Part shown: positions 25,828-35,111 of the stretch, piece after piece
Layout of the letters: every line of letters starts with the position of its first letter
Position numbering within the stretch: position 1 is the stretch's first letter
Assembly (NCBI RefSeq): GCF_003663845.1
Contig: NZ_RCCA01000001.1
Span: 1,550,001 to 1,614,000, forward strand
Origin: Chryseobacterium sp. 7
Lineage (GTDB): Bacteria; Bacteroidota; Bacteroidia; Flavobacteriales; Weeksellaceae
DNA: 64,000 nt
Direction of reading: 5' to 3'
Position numbers and translations under genes: made by a program
Notes under the pieces: model-generated
Database searches by the model: none
The model's input: the letters and a program-made list of their open reading frames with translations, nothing else
Told to the model about the DNA's origin: nothing

Positions 25828-26130
25828 AGGAATATCTCTTGAATACCGCTATTGGTGGAGTTATTATGATCAAGATTGCCATTTTGAATGGCTGAATAAG
25901 AAATTGAGTTAAACAAACGTTTAACAAATAGTTAAATTAAAACAAATATTATGCAAAGCATAAGACGTTGTAAAATATTGGATCCTAAAAAACTAACTAA
26001 AATCCGTTTCGTAATATACATAAATTTAGCTAAAATTATATTAAATTTATGATAATTCTAATTTTTTTATAAATTGCGAGTCTGGCTCTAGGCCAAAGAA
26101 TGACTGAAAAAAACGAAACTATAAAAAAAT
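25828..26130. other. Intergenic control region between metG and susC-like gene
   Basis: About 300 AT-rich bases between divergent genes. It holds a dyad TTATGC-AAA-GCATAA at 25949-25963 and a small GC-rich inverted patch (GGCTCTAGGCC, around 26082-26092). It must contain the promoter for the starch locus, but no consensus TAnnTTTG element was found for the plus strand. Confidence 0.45.
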
Positions 26131-28890
26131 ATGATTGTGAAGAACTTTACAACAGTTTTGAAAATTGCGCCCGCTTTTTTATTGGCAAGTACAGTAATGC
26201 ACGCGCAGAAAAAAGATTCTCTTCCTCAGGAGAAGAAAATTGACGAAGTGGTTTTGATCGGGTATGGGAAACAGAAAAAATCTGATCTTACCGGTTCTAT
26301 AACTTCTGTTACAGCAAAGGACTTTAACGGAGGAGCTACTTCCGCAGGACAGCTCATCCAGGGTAAAACTCCCGGTGTACAAATTACCAATAACAGTGGA
26401 GCGCCAGGTTCTGGTACAAAAATCAGAATCAGAGGTACGTCTTCTTTAAGTGGAGAAAACTCACCATTGATTGTAATTGACGGAGTTCCTCAGGATTTCG
26501 TAGGAATGAATGGTGTATCTGATCCTTTATCCTTAATTAACCCCAATGATATTGAAACATTTGATATCCTTAAAGATGCTTCTGCTACGGCAATTTATGG
26601 TAACAGAGCTTCCAATGGTGTTATTCTCGTTACAACTAAGAAGGGAACTGCAGGAAAATTTAAATTAAATTTCTCAACAGTTGCTTCGGTTTCTACTAAA
26701 ATGGGTAAAGTAGATGTATTAAATGCCCAAGAGTTTAGAGACTTTGTTAATGCTTATGCGCCTGCAGGTTATAAAACCAAACTTGGAAATGCCAATACCG
26801 ACTGGCAGGATCAGATTTATCAGGCAGCATGGGGTACAGATAATAATGTAGCATTATCAGGCGGAATAAAAGGTTTGCCATATCGTTTGTCACTAGGTTA
26901 TAATGAGCAGAATGGTATTGTAAAATCAAACTCTTTCAGAAGAACTTCCGTAGGTTTGAACTTAAACCCTAAATTTTTGGATAATCATTTATCTGTGAAT
27001 GTGAATTTGAAGGGAACATTTACAGACAACAGATTTGTGGATGGTGAAGTAATCAAGGCGGCTACTTATTTTGATCCTACTCAACCTGTTTACTCAGGAA
27101 ATTCCAATTATGGAGGCTATTATGAATGGCTGGATCCGGGATCAGCAACAGGATATAATGTTAATGGTAATAAAAACCCGGTTGGACTTATTAATGGTAT
27201 CAGGGATGTTTCTTCAGTAACCAGAGGATTGGGAAATATCCAGTTAGATTATAAGCTTCACTTTCTTCCGGATCTTCATTTTAACGTAAATGCCGGATAT
27301 GATTATACAAAAAGTGATGGTCATAAATTTAAAGATGGTAATCTAAGAGCAGGTTTTGAAGATAAAGGAAGCTCAAATTTCTATTCTATGGAAAAGAAAA
27401 ATAAGCTTTTGGAAACCTACTTTAATTATGTAAAAAATATCAGTGCAATTGATACAGGAGTAGATATTACAGCGGGTTATTCTTATCAGGATTTTAATAT
27501 CCTAATTCCGGGAGCTGTAACGTATAGAGGAACAGGTATTAACTCGCAGGATTTAGATTTTGAAACCCGAAATACATTAATTTCCTTTTATGGAAGGGCT
27601 ATTTTTACGATAGCTAATAAATATGTTATTTCAGGATCTATACGTAGAGATGGTTCATCAAGATTCTATAACGGAACCAGAGATAATGTATGGGGTGTTT
27701 TCCCAGGAGTTTCTTTGGCATGGAAGCTTAATGAAGAAAACTTCATCAAAAATATATCCTCTATCAGCACCTTAAAACTGAGAGCAGGATGGGGTAAAAC
27801 AGGTCAGCAGGAACTTCCTGCATTAGATGGGAATAAACCAAACAATTATCCTGCATTTGCTGCTTATAATCCTAGTTACCAGGGAGCAGGATATCAGTTC
27901 GGAAACGAATTCTACTTTATGTACAGACCTGCTAACTATAATCCAAATCTTACCTGGGAAACAACAACTACTAAGAACTTAGGATTAGACTTTGGTTTTA
28001 ACAAAAATAGAATTACAGGATCTATAGATGTCTTCAGAAAAGATACGAAAGACCTTCTTGTATATGCTGACGAACCTGCTGGAGGTTTAAGTAATGCAAG
28101 CTGGCAGAATGTTGGAGATATGAAAAATGAAGGGATTGAAGGAAGTATTACGGTAGTACCTGTTAAAAATCAAAATACAACCTGGGAAGTAAGTTTTAAT
28201 GCTACCCACTATAAGCCGATTATTACTAAGCTTAAAGACAGAGCAGATGAATCATTTAATATGGAAGTAGGTGGTATAGAAGGAGCAGCAGGAAATAAAA
28301 TTCAGGCTCATGCCGTAGGATATGCTCCAAATTCATTCTGGGTATACCAGCAGATATATGATACTAATGGTAAGCCTGTTGATGGTGCTTTTGTAGACAG
28401 AAATGGTGACGGTGTGATCAGTACGAAAGACATGTATTATTATAAATCTACTACGCCAGATGCAATTTTAGGATTTTCAACTAAAGTTTCTCACAAAAAC
28501 TGGGATTTTGCATTAAGTGCAAGAGCTGTGCTTGGTAATTATGTATATAATAATGCTGCGTCAAATAGCTCCATTCAGTCTGCATCTACAAATGAATACT
28601 TACAAAACGTATTTGCAACAGCTCCTCAGTACCAATTCTCAATCCCTCAATATAAATCAGATATTTATGTTGAGAATGCATCATTTCTGAGACTGGATAA
28701 TATCAATATCGGATACAACTTTGGGGAGATTTTCACTAAAGGAAGTAACCTGAAAGTATATGCAATGGCGCAGAATGTTTTTGTAATCACTAAATATTCC
28801 GGAGTGGATCCTGAAGTTTTTGGTGGAATAGACAATGGTTACTACCAAATGCCTAGAATTTACTCTCTAGGTTTTAACTTCCAATTTTAA
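26131..28890 (+). CDS. SusC/RagA-family TonB-linked outer membrane protein
   Basis: 919 residues. A signal peptide (to about MHAQ) is followed directly by a TonB-box-like DEVVLIGYGKQKKSDLTGSI and the plug domain (GKTPGVQITNNSGAPGSG, IRIRGTSSL, PLIVIDGVP, ILKDASATAIYGNRASNGVI, all SusC hallmarks). The barrel ends in NFQF. No N-terminal carboxypeptidase-regulatory domain is present, unlike many SusC proteins. With the SusD lipoprotein 12 bp downstream it forms the uptake complex for oligosaccharides; linkage to GH97 and GH13 genes points to starch-derived maltodextrins. Confidence 0.95.
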   Translation: MIVKNFTTVLKIAPAFLLASTVMHAQKKDSLPQEKKIDEVVLIGYGKQKKSDLTGSITSVTAKDFNGGATSAGQLIQGKTPGVQITNNSGAPGSGTKIRIRGTSSLSGENSPLIVIDGVPQDFVGMNGVSDPLSLINPNDIETFDILKDASATAIYGNRASNGVILVTTKKGTAGKFKLNFSTVASVSTKMGKVDVLNAQEFRDFVNAYAPAGYKTKLGNANTDWQDQIYQAAWGTDNNVALSGGIKGLPYRLSLGYNEQNGIVKSNSFRRTSVGLNLNPKFLDNHLSVNVNLKGTFTDNRFVDGEVIKAATYFDPTQPVYSGNSNYGGYYEWLDPGSATGYNVNGNKNPVGLINGIRDVSSVTRGLGNIQLDYKLHFLPDLHFNVNAGYDYTKSDGHKFKDGNLRAGFEDKGSSNFYSMEKKNKLLETYFNYVKNISAIDTGVDITAGYSYQDFNILIPGAVTYRGTGINSQDLDFETRNTLISFYGRAIFTIANKYVISGSIRRDGSSRFYNGTRDNVWGVFPGVSLAWKLNEENFIKNISSISTLKLRAGWGKTGQQELPALDGNKPNNYPAFAAYNPSYQGAGYQFGNEFYFMYRPANYNPNLTWETTTTKNLGLDFGFNKNRITGSIDVFRKDTKDLLVYADEPAGGLSNASWQNVGDMKNEGIEGSITVVPVKNQNTTWEVSFNATHYKPIITKLKDRADESFNMEVGGIEGAAGNKIQAHAVGYAPNSFWVYQQIYDTNGKPVDGAFVDRNGDGVISTKDMYYYKSTTPDAILGFSTKVSHKNWDFALSARAVLGNYVYNNAASNSSIQSASTNEYLQNVFATAPQYQFSIPQYKSDIYVENASFLRLDNINIGYNFGEIFTKGSNLKVYAMAQNVFVITKYSGVDPEVFGGIDNGYYQMPRIYSLGFNFQF

Positions 28891-28902
28891 ATACAAATTC
28901 AA

Positions 28903-30504
28903 ATGAAACTAAATAGAATTACACTTAAAAATATAATATTGCCTCTTTCAGCAGGATTTTTATTGACAGCAACTTCTTGTGTAAAAGATCTTGAAAGAGA
29001 GCCTATCACCGATGTTACTTCAGCCAGTATTTATAAAGACTTTGGTAATTATAAAAACGTTCTGGCAAAACTTTATGGTGGACTTGCTATGGGAGGCCAG
29101 GTAAGTGGAGATGGTGATCAGCCCAACAGTGATATTAATGGAATTAATGGAGGCTTTTCCCAATATACCAGATTAATGTACGACTTAAACGTAGTGACAA
29201 CTGATGAAGCTGTTATTGGGTGGAATGATGGGAATCTTCATACCCTTCACAAAATGACATGGGATGCTTCCAATGAGTTTATCGCTGCTATGTATTATAG
29301 AGTGTTTACAGAAATTGCTTTTTGTAATGAATTCTTAAGAAATGTAACAGATGAAAAATTAGCCTCCAATAACATTACAGGGGACAATCTTACTCAGGCA
29401 AAATTAATGAGAGCAGAAGCCCGTTTCCTAAGAGCACAATCGTATTATCATGCGATAGATATGTTTGGAAATGTTCCTTTTGTAGACGAATCATACTTGC
29501 CGGGATCTATCAACCCGCCTCAAAGAATAGAAAGAAAAGCATTATTTAATTATATTGAGTCTGAATTGCTTGCTATAGTGGGAGAACTAAAAGATCCTAA
29601 AACCAATGAATACGGAAGAGCAGATAAAGCGGCCGTATGGTCTTTACTGGCAAAATTATATTTAAATGCTGAAGTTTATACAGGAACTCAAAGAAATACA
29701 GACTGTATCACATACTGTAATAAAGTAATTGCGGCAGGTTATTCTTTAAACCCTAAGTATGACAATCTATTCCTTGCAGATAATAATATCAATAATCCGG
29801 AGCAGATTTTAAGTGTAAATTTTGATGGAATCAATACACAGACCAATGGGGGAACTACTTTTCTGGTACATGCTGCAATTGGCGGAGATATGAAAGCAGT
29901 AGACTTCGGAGTAAATGGTGGATGGAGTGGTTTAAGAACTACAAAAGCATTTGTAGGGCTATTCCCGGCTAACGGAAGTGATGGAAGAGGAAGATTCTTT
30001 ACTTCAGGACAGAATTTGGAGATTAATGATTTAGGTTCATTCACAGATGGTTATGCTTTCATCAAATTTAAAAATGTTAAAAGTAACGGTTCTGCTGGTG
30101 CTCATACCAACTGGGTTGAGGCAGATATTCCGTTATACCGTTTAGCAGATATCTATCTGATGTATGCAGAAGCAGTACTTAGAGGTGGAGCTGGTGGAAA
30201 CCAGGCTACAGCAATTGGTTATATTAATCAGCTGAGAGAACGTGCTTATGGAAACACAAGCGGTGACGTTGCCTCTATCAATCTCAATTTTATTTTGGAT
30301 GAAAGAGCAAGAGAATTATCTTGGGAAATGACCAGAAGAAGTGACCTTGTGCGTTTTAATAAATTTACAACAGGAGATTATCTATGGCCATGGAAAGGAA
30401 ATGTAAAAGATGGTAAAGCTGTAGAAAACTACAGAAATCTTTTCCCGATTCCTGCTAAAGATATTGTCGCAAATCCTAATTTGGTTCAGAACCCTGGATA
30501 TTAA
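28903..30504 (+). CDS. SusD/RagB-family starch-binding lipoprotein
   Basis: 533 residues. The lipoprotein signal has its Cys at about residue 25 (LLTATSC-VKDLER). The SusD fold is shown by TPR-like helices (AKLMRAEARFLRAQSYYHAID, WSLLAKLYLNAEVYTG) and the C-terminal RAYGNTSGDV, FILDERARELSWEMTRRSDLVR (read in parts) and NYRNLFPIPAKDI, all typical. It lids the SusC barrel at the cell surface and presents glycan. It sits between susC- and susE-like genes with 12- and 20-bp gaps, clearly one operon. Confidence 0.95.
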   Translation: MKLNRITLKNIILPLSAGFLLTATSCVKDLEREPITDVTSASIYKDFGNYKNVLAKLYGGLAMGGQVSGDGDQPNSDINGINGGFSQYTRLMYDLNVVTTDEAVIGWNDGNLHTLHKMTWDASNEFIAAMYYRVFTEIAFCNEFLRNVTDEKLASNNITGDNLTQAKLMRAEARFLRAQSYYHAIDMFGNVPFVDESYLPGSINPPQRIERKALFNYIESELLAIVGELKDPKTNEYGRADKAAVWSLLAKLYLNAEVYTGTQRNTDCITYCNKVIAAGYSLNPKYDNLFLADNNINNPEQILSVNFDGINTQTNGGTTFLVHAAIGGDMKAVDFGVNGGWSGLRTTKAFVGLFPANGSDGRGRFFTSGQNLEINDLGSFTDGYAFIKFKNVKSNGSAGAHTNWVEADIPLYRLADIYLMYAEAVLRGGAGGNQATAIGYINQLRERAYGNTSGDVASINLNFILDERARELSWEMTRRSDLVRFNKFTTGDYLWPWKGNVKDGKAVENYRNLFPIPAKDIVANPNLVQNPGY

Positions 30505-30524
30505 CTTTTAAACACAATCTGAAA

Positions 30525-31595
30525 ATGAAAAACTTTTTTAAAATTTTAGCAATAGCATTTATTGGAATTTTTGTTATTTCATGTGAAAAAGATGAGGACC
30601 AGGCAGTTATTACAGAAACTGTAAAAAGTAAGGTTACACCAGATAAGACAACTCTTGTTTTAGATAAGGCTAATCCTGACAAGGTTGCTCTAAATATTAC
30701 TTGGAATAAATCAACCTTTAACGTACCTGTAGTTTATACACAACAGCTTCAATTTGCAATCAAAGGGAAAAATTTCAAGGATGCCTCTACTATGGAAGTG
30801 ACAACTTCACCTCTAACCTTTACTAATAAACAGCTTAATAATATAGCATTAGGCTTAGGAGCTGCTACTAATGTAGCTGCTGAGATTGAAGTTAGGTTAA
30901 GAACTTTGGTGGGTGCCGCACCTTTCTATTCTGATGTGAATACTTTAACAGTAACGCCCTATCTTTTAGGACCTACTTACAATTATAATGATCTATATCT
31001 GATTGGGGATGCTACAGCGGCAGGATGGGATAACACCAGTACAAATACGAAATTTCTTCCATTACAAAAAACAGCTGCAGCAGGAGTCTATTCTTATACC
31101 GGATATTTTGCACAAGGCGGTTTTAAAATGATTAAAACTCCGGGATCCTGGAATACCCAATATGGAATGGGCTCTGTAGGTACATTAAGTACAAGCGGTT
31201 CTTCAGGAAATATTTCCGTGTCTGCTGCTGGATATTATAAATTGACAGTTGATGCCAATACTTTAACGTATACCTTTACTTCAATTGGATCTCCAACGGT
31301 TACCTATAATACAATTTCAATGATTGGAACTGCATCAGGAGATTGGAGCACAGATTTGGATCTACAGAAGTCAGATTTTGATGCTCACATTTGGGTTAAG
31401 AAAAATGTTACTCTGAATTCAGGTGAATTCAAGTTCAGAGCAAATCACGATTGGGGAACAAACTGGGGAAAAGCTCAGGAGTTTTTTGGGGTAGCTGAGC
31501 TGGGCGGAGGAAATATTCCGGTAAGTGAAACCTTTAAGTATGATGTATATTTCAATGATATTACTGCGGAATATTCGGCAATTCCACTATTTTAA
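30525..31595 (+). CDS. SusE/SusF-like surface glycan-binding lipoprotein
   Basis: 356 residues. Lipoprotein signal with Cys20 (GIFVISC-EKDED). The N-terminal immunoglobulin-like SusE domain covers about 25-145 (TLVLDKANPDKVALNITWNK). Two similar C-terminal modules follow: DLYLIGDATAAGWDN at about 162 and ISMIGTASGDWSTDLDLQKS at about 268. The repeated IG-x-A-x-x-x-W start is that of the starch-binding modules of SusE/SusF. It should bind starch at the surface beside SusCD. It follows the SusD gene closely; a hairpin then separates it from the GH97 gene. Confidence 0.88.
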   Translation: MKNFFKILAIAFIGIFVISCEKDEDQAVITETVKSKVTPDKTTLVLDKANPDKVALNITWNKSTFNVPVVYTQQLQFAIKGKNFKDASTMEVTTSPLTFTNKQLNNIALGLGAATNVAAEIEVRLRTLVGAAPFYSDVNTLTVTPYLLGPTYNYNDLYLIGDATAAGWDNTSTNTKFLPLQKTAAAGVYSYTGYFAQGGFKMIKTPGSWNTQYGMGSVGTLSTSGSSGNISVSAAGYYKLTVDANTLTYTFTSIGSPTVTYNTISMIGTASGDWSTDLDLQKSDFDAHIWVKKNVTLNSGEFKFRANHDWGTNWGKAQEFFGVAELGGGNIPVSETFKYDVYFNDITAEYSAIPLF

Positions 31596-31626
31596 AAAAC
31601 AATTAGAAATCAAACTAAAATAAAGC

Positions 31627-31656
31627 AAAGTGCTGTTTTACCACAGCACTTTTTAT
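31627..31656 (+). terminator. Intra-operon terminator before the GH97 gene
   Basis: 10-bp stem AAAGTGCTGT/ACAGCACTTT (31627-31636 with 31643-31652), 6-nt loop, TT tail. Read-through would set a lower level of the glucosidase than of SusCDE. Confidence 0.75.
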
Positions 31657-31684
31657 CTATTTTTAAGTTAATTAAATAGTCATT

Positions 31685-33841
31685 ATGAAGAAAATTACAG
31701 TTGGAGCACTTTTGCTCTCAATGATGTTTACAGGTTTGAAAGCCCAATCTTTAAAATCTCCGGACGGAAAGTTTGAAATGAATTTTCAGCTGAAAAGTGG
31801 AGTTCCCTACTATAACCTGAAATATAACGGTGCGGTAGTGGTAGAAGATTCTAAATTGGGATTGAGATTATTTAAAGACACAGCCATAAAGTTTGCTTCT
31901 GAAATAGCCAAACCAGAAGATGCAAAATTCGATCTGAACAACGGTTTTGCAAAAACAGATGAAAAAAGAGATTCCAAAAATGAAACCTGGCAGCCGGTTT
32001 TAGGAGAAAAGAAAAACTATATCAATAACTACAATGAGCTGGCAGTTACCCTGAACCAGGCTTCTACAGACAGAAGTATTGTAGTGAAATTCAGATTGTT
32101 CAATGATGGTTTGGGTTTCAGATATGAGTTTCCACAACAGAAAAATCTTAATTATTTCGTAATCAGAGAAGAAGATTCTGAAATTGATTTCCCTACCGAT
32201 ATGAAAGCATGGTGGATTGTTGCAGATTACGACTCTCAGGAATATCAGTATCAGGAAACAAAAGTTTCTGAAATTCCGGCAAAATGGGACAAAGCATATG
32301 ATGCCAACGCTTCACAATCATTGGTGAAAAATGCAGTTCAGTCTCCATTGATGCTTAAAAAAGAAGGAAAAGAACCTTTGTATATCAACGTTGCAGAAGC
32401 AGCGGTATTAGATTATCCGGCTTCACATCTTGAAGTAGATGCTCAGAATTATAAATTCAAAACACATTTAACTGCTGACAGACAGGGAGCGAAAGGATAT
32501 ATCCAGACACCATCAGTAACGCCTTGGAGAACCATTATTGTAGCTCCGAAAGCAGAACAGGTGATGGATTCTAAAATGATATTCAACCTTAACGAACCTA
32601 CAAAATACACAGACACTTCTTACATTCATCCTACAAAATACATGGGAGTTTGGTGGGAGATGATCATCGGAAAATCACAATGGGCTTATTCTACAGCTGA
32701 AAATGTTCATTTAGGTAAAACTGATTTTGCGAAATTGACTCCAAACGGAAAACACGCAGCCAACAATACAAAAGTTAAAGAATATATTGACTTCGCTGCA
32801 GAAAACGGATTCCAGGGATTATTGATCGAAGGTTGGAATGTAGGTTGGGAAGACTGGTTCGGGCACTCTAAAGAATTTGTTTTCGATTTCATTACCCCTT
32901 ATCCGGATTTTGATATCAAAATGTTGAATGAATATGCCCATTCAAAAGGAATTAAGCTAATCATGCACCATGAAACTTCAGGTTCTGCCACGAACTATGA
33001 AAGATGGGCAGACAAAGCCTTCCAAACCATGAATAAATATGGTTATGATGCGGTGAAAACAGGATATGTAGGAGATATTATTCCTAGAGGAGAACACCAT
33101 TATTCTCAATGGATGATTAATCACTACTATAGAATTGCAGAAAAAGCAAATGACTATAAAATCATGGTCAATTCTCACGAATCTGTACGTCCTACAGGAG
33201 AAAGCCGTACCTACCCGAACTATATTTCTGCAGAAGCAGCCCGTGGAACAGAATATGAAGCATTCGGAGGAAATAAACCAGATCACCAGACTGTTCTTCC
33301 GTTTACAAGATGGATGGGAGGTTCTATGGATTATACGCCGGGAATTTTCCAAACGAAATTAGACTATTATTTCCCTGGAGATAACCGTTCTGTGAAAACT
33401 ACTTTGGTAAAGCAGCTGGCACTTTATGTAACGATGTATATGCCGCTTCAGATGGCTGCAGACCTTCCTGAGAACTACAAAAAGCATATGGATGCCTTCC
33501 AGTTTATTAAAGATGTAGCAGCAGATTGGGATGATACAAAGATTTTATCTGCAGAACCGGGAGATTATGTAATCACTGCAAGAAAAGCTAAAGGTACTGA
33601 AAACTGGTTTGTAGGAGGTATTACTGATGAAAACAAACGTGATTATGCATTAGACTTCTCTTTCTTGGACAAAGGAAAGAAATATGAAGCAACAATCTAT
33701 GAAGATGGAAAAGATGCTGATTATATTGATAATCCTCAAAGCTATAATATCTATAAAAAAGAGATTAGCAGTAAATCAAAAATTAATTTTAAAATGGCAA
33801 GAAGTGGCGGTTTCGCAATTTCTATTAAACCCGCGAAATAA
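31685..33841 (+). CDS. Glycoside hydrolase family 97 alpha-glucosidase (SusB-like)
   Basis: 718 residues with a signal peptide (to about LKAQ). The N-terminal beta-sandwich covers about 22-285, the (beta/alpha)8 barrel about 290-610, and a C-terminal sheet domain closes the protein. Three glutamates in HHETSG (E430), NSHES (E499) and ARGTEYEA (E523) are spaced 69 and 24 residues apart. From memory this is exactly the spacing of E439, E508 and E532 in SusB, the two base-side and one acid glutamate of the inverting GH97 enzymes. It should release glucose from maltodextrins in the periplasm, calcium-dependent. Last plus-strand gene before the inserted desaturase gene. Confidence 0.93.
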   Translation: MKKITVGALLLSMMFTGLKAQSLKSPDGKFEMNFQLKSGVPYYNLKYNGAVVVEDSKLGLRLFKDTAIKFASEIAKPEDAKFDLNNGFAKTDEKRDSKNETWQPVLGEKKNYINNYNELAVTLNQASTDRSIVVKFRLFNDGLGFRYEFPQQKNLNYFVIREEDSEIDFPTDMKAWWIVADYDSQEYQYQETKVSEIPAKWDKAYDANASQSLVKNAVQSPLMLKKEGKEPLYINVAEAAVLDYPASHLEVDAQNYKFKTHLTADRQGAKGYIQTPSVTPWRTIIVAPKAEQVMDSKMIFNLNEPTKYTDTSYIHPTKYMGVWWEMIIGKSQWAYSTAENVHLGKTDFAKLTPNGKHAANNTKVKEYIDFAAENGFQGLLIEGWNVGWEDWFGHSKEFVFDFITPYPDFDIKMLNEYAHSKGIKLIMHHETSGSATNYERWADKAFQTMNKYGYDAVKTGYVGDIIPRGEHHYSQWMINHYYRIAEKANDYKIMVNSHESVRPTGESRTYPNYISAEAARGTEYEAFGGNKPDHQTVLPFTRWMGGSMDYTPGIFQTKLDYYFPGDNRSVKTTLVKQLALYVTMYMPLQMAADLPENYKKHMDAFQFIKDVAADWDDTKILSAEPGDYVITARKAKGTENWFVGGITDENKRDYALDFSFLDKGKKYEATIYEDGKDADYIDNPQSYNIYKKEISSKSKINFKMARSGGFAISIKPAK

Positions 33842-33864
33842 TTAATTTGAAGAGACACTAAGGT

Positions 33865-33907
33865 GCCCCGGTTCATCAAAATTCTGATGTCCGGGGTATT
33901 TTTTTGA
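33865..33907. terminator. Bidirectional terminator between GH97 and desaturase genes
   Basis: CCCCGG/CCGGGG outer stem (33866-33871 with 33891-33896) plus inner CATCA/TGATG pairing, then TATTTTTTTG. It serves the convergent gene ends. Confidence 0.85.
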
Positions 33908-33911
33908 CAGA

Positions 33912-34904
33912 TTATTTATCTCCTGCCTGCTGATTCAGTGATGAATACTGGTATTCAGCTTCTGAAACCGGCTCTTTTGCAGGTAAGGGTCTGTTTTTTA
34001 TCTTTTCCTTATACTCTTTCTGATACTGCTTTACCGTTTTTCCGGTACCGTCATGTCTCCATCCCGGTGAATAAAAAAGATATTGTATGCGGTTTTTAAA
34101 GGAAATTCCCGGCTGTCTGATATCCTTTCCTATTCTTCTCCATTCATAGAATAGAGTAGTTGCCGGATCTTTAGACTCCATTTTAGGATAGATACCATAT
34201 TTCACAGGAACCTCAGGATCTTCTTTCTCAAAAGTTCCGAAAATTTTATCCCAGATAATCAGCCCCATTCCCATATTACGATCCAAGTATTTGATATTAC
34301 ACGCATGATGTACTCTATGGTGAGAAGGTGTAACCAGAATATATTCTAAAAATCCCATGCTTTTAATGGATTGGGTATGCACAAAAGTACCATAAATCTG
34401 TATTGCGGAATATGCTACAAGGATATGCCAAGGATGAAATCCCATAAATGCTAAAGGAGAGAAAAACAGATATCTGTACAGCGGCTGAAACACCGGACTT
34501 CTGAACCCTGTACTGATATTGAAATAATCAGAATTATGATGGGTAATATGTACCGCCCAGAAAACCCGTGAATGATGATCTACATAATGATGAACATAAT
34601 AAGCAAAATCCTGAGCCAGAAAAACCGCAATCCAATACCAAATTCCCTCTTGCCAGTCGAAAATACGGTGATGGTAAAAAAACATCATGACAAACAAAGA
34701 AAAGCCTTTCATAATAATATCTAACCCATAATTGAGCAAAGCAAAAAGAACATTGGTTGCTACATCTTTAGTCTCGTAAATCTTTTCCTTATTAAAATGA
34801 CTGTAAGCCATTTCTATAAAAATAATCACAGCAAATACAGGAATCGTCCAGCTGTAAACAACATCCGGTCCCTCAGTTTTGAACATATTACTGAAATCAA
34901 ACAT
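33912..34904 (-). CDS. Sterol desaturase/fatty acid hydroxylase family membrane enzyme
   Basis: 330 residues, several membrane helices. The eight-histidine di-iron site is seen in order as HHYVDHHS, HITHHN and SHHRVHH (about residues 110-205), the fatty acid hydroxylase superfamily pattern. These enzymes oxidise C-H bonds of lipids using O2; the lipid here is unknown, and bacteria of this group lack sterols. It lies on the opposite strand inside the starch locus, between the GH97 and GH13 genes, with no evident link to sugar use. Confidence 0.85.
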   Translation of the reverse strand: MFDFSNMFKTEGPDVVYSWTIPVFAVIIFIEMAYSHFNKEKIYETKDVATNVLFALLNYGLDIIMKGFSLFVMMFFYHHRIFDWQEGIWYWIAVFLAQDFAYYVHHYVDHHSRVFWAVHITHHNSDYFNISTGFRSPVFQPLYRYLFFSPLAFMGFHPWHILVAYSAIQIYGTFVHTQSIKSMGFLEYILVTPSHHRVHHACNIKYLDRNMGMGLIIWDKIFGTFEKEDPEVPVKYGIYPKMESKDPATTLFYEWRRIGKDIRQPGISFKNRIQYLFYSPGWRHDGTGKTVKQYQKEYKEKIKNRPLPAKEPVSEAEYQYSSLNQQAGDK

Positions 34905-35063
34905 TTCTTTTTTTCTGTAAAACTAGAAATAAAAAGAATGAAAAATCAACTTTCAGAATGAATTTTTTATGAAAAGTTTAAGTTTTTTTAATAAAAATCT
35001 AAATAAGGATGTTAAATTTTGAAACTTTACATTAATGGTGGTAAAAAAAGATACCTTGCGCTA

Positions 35064-35071
35064 TATTTTTG
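35064..35071 (+). promoter_or_regulatory. Promoter -7 box TATTTTTG of the GH13 operon
   Basis: Consensus TAnnTTTG match, 40 nt upstream of ATG 35112. Supports a separate transcript for the GH13-SnoaL-MFS genes. Confidence 0.45.
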
Positions 35072-35111
35072 AATGTATATATGAAAATTTAATGCTAAAT
35101 TGAACACTAAT

